The notes beneath the pieces are model-generated. The model saw only the letters and a program-made list of their open reading frames with translations, was not told where the DNA came from and did no database searches. A DNA stretch of 64,000 bases from Acridotheres tristis (Eukaryota > Chordata > Aves > Passeriformes > Sturnidae). Where the stretch lies: contig CM072904.1 of the NCBI GenBank assembly GCA_037013685.1, positions 1,302,001-1,366,000 on the forward strand, read 5' to 3'. Shown in pieces: positions 63,691 to 64,000 of the stretch. Positions within the stretch are counted from its first letter, which is position 1. Every line of letters begins with the position of its first letter. The position numbers and the translations under genes were made by a program.

Positions 63691-64000
63691 TGTAAACAGC
63701 CTCACTCCATCTTTCTGCTGCCCACTTTGTTGCCTGACTTTTGTTTCTTGTTGTTAAAACTCTACATTTGAGATTAATATATAAAAACTAAAGTAAGTAA
63801 GAGGTGCCAGTCTACCTTGGCTTTGTGCAGCCTGCCTCAGTTTGGGGGGATAAGTTTGGGTCATATAGAGTGGTTTTGAGTTAAGGTGGCCTGATGTGGT
63901 GAGGATTTCTGGTTTGGAAAGTAGATTTTTTGAAAAGCCACCTGTGTGTGTTTGGATTTATTGTTCCTTCCCTTGGAGAAGTGCCTGATGTTGAGTGCAG

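Noticed and set aside
63250..64000. A further FKBP15 coding exon before the right edge
   Set aside because: Only a CR1 copy and unremarkable sequence are seen; the closing AG may be the next acceptor, but the exon itself is outside the window.

Overview
The window is nuclear DNA from a bird, most likely a neognath and perhaps a passerine. The evidence is vertebrate intron-exon genes with GT-AG splicing, CpG-island promoters, short introns, and many 5'-truncated CR1 retroposons, the dominant avian LINE, with almost no other interspersed repeat family. The species cannot be fixed from the sequence.

Five protein genes can be read exon by exon. From left to right they are the 3' half of WDR31 (+, 192-3222), complete PRPF4 (-, 4956-13463), complete CDC26 (+, 13848-14174), complete SLC31A1/CTR1 (-, coding 19247-22944 with a probable noncoding first exon near 41.8 kb), and the 5' two thirds of FKBP15 (+, 42075-63248, running off the right edge). 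This is the human 9q32 order FKBP15-SLC31A1-CDC26-PRPF4-(RNF183)-WDR31, reversed. The mammalian RNF183 gene is not visible between PRPF4 and WDR31.

The layout alternates convergent and divergent gene pairs. WDR31 and PRPF4 end tail to tail around 3.6-4.9 kb. PRPF4 and CDC26 start head to head from one CpG-rich promoter (start codons 385 bp apart). CDC26 and SLC31A1 end tail to tail around 14.3-15.8 kb. SLC31A1 and FKBP15 start head to head from a second CpG island at about 41.2-42.5 kb. The large gap from 23.0 to 41.8 kb is best read as the first intron of SLC31A1 and shows no further gene.

The genes do not form a pathway. PRPF4 is a spliceosomal U4/U6 snRNP protein, CDC26 an anaphase-promoting complex subunit, SLC31A1 the plasma-membrane copper importer, FKBP15 an endosomal actin-linked coiled-coil protein with an FKBP domain, and WDR31 a WD-repeat protein linked to cilia. 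What they share is promoter architecture.

I found no undescribed biological system; this is a conserved housekeeping cluster. The points most worth a second look are (1) a PRPF4/CDC26 promoter built from about 2.5 tandem copies of a 76-bp unit carrying five ZNF143/THAP11-like motifs, (2) an 11-codon, frame-preserving candidate microexon in FKBP15, (3) a CR1 tail that appears to supply a PRPF4 3' splice-site region, (4) an overlapping upstream ORF in SLC31A1, and (5) strong sense-strand bias of CR1 copies in three of the genes.
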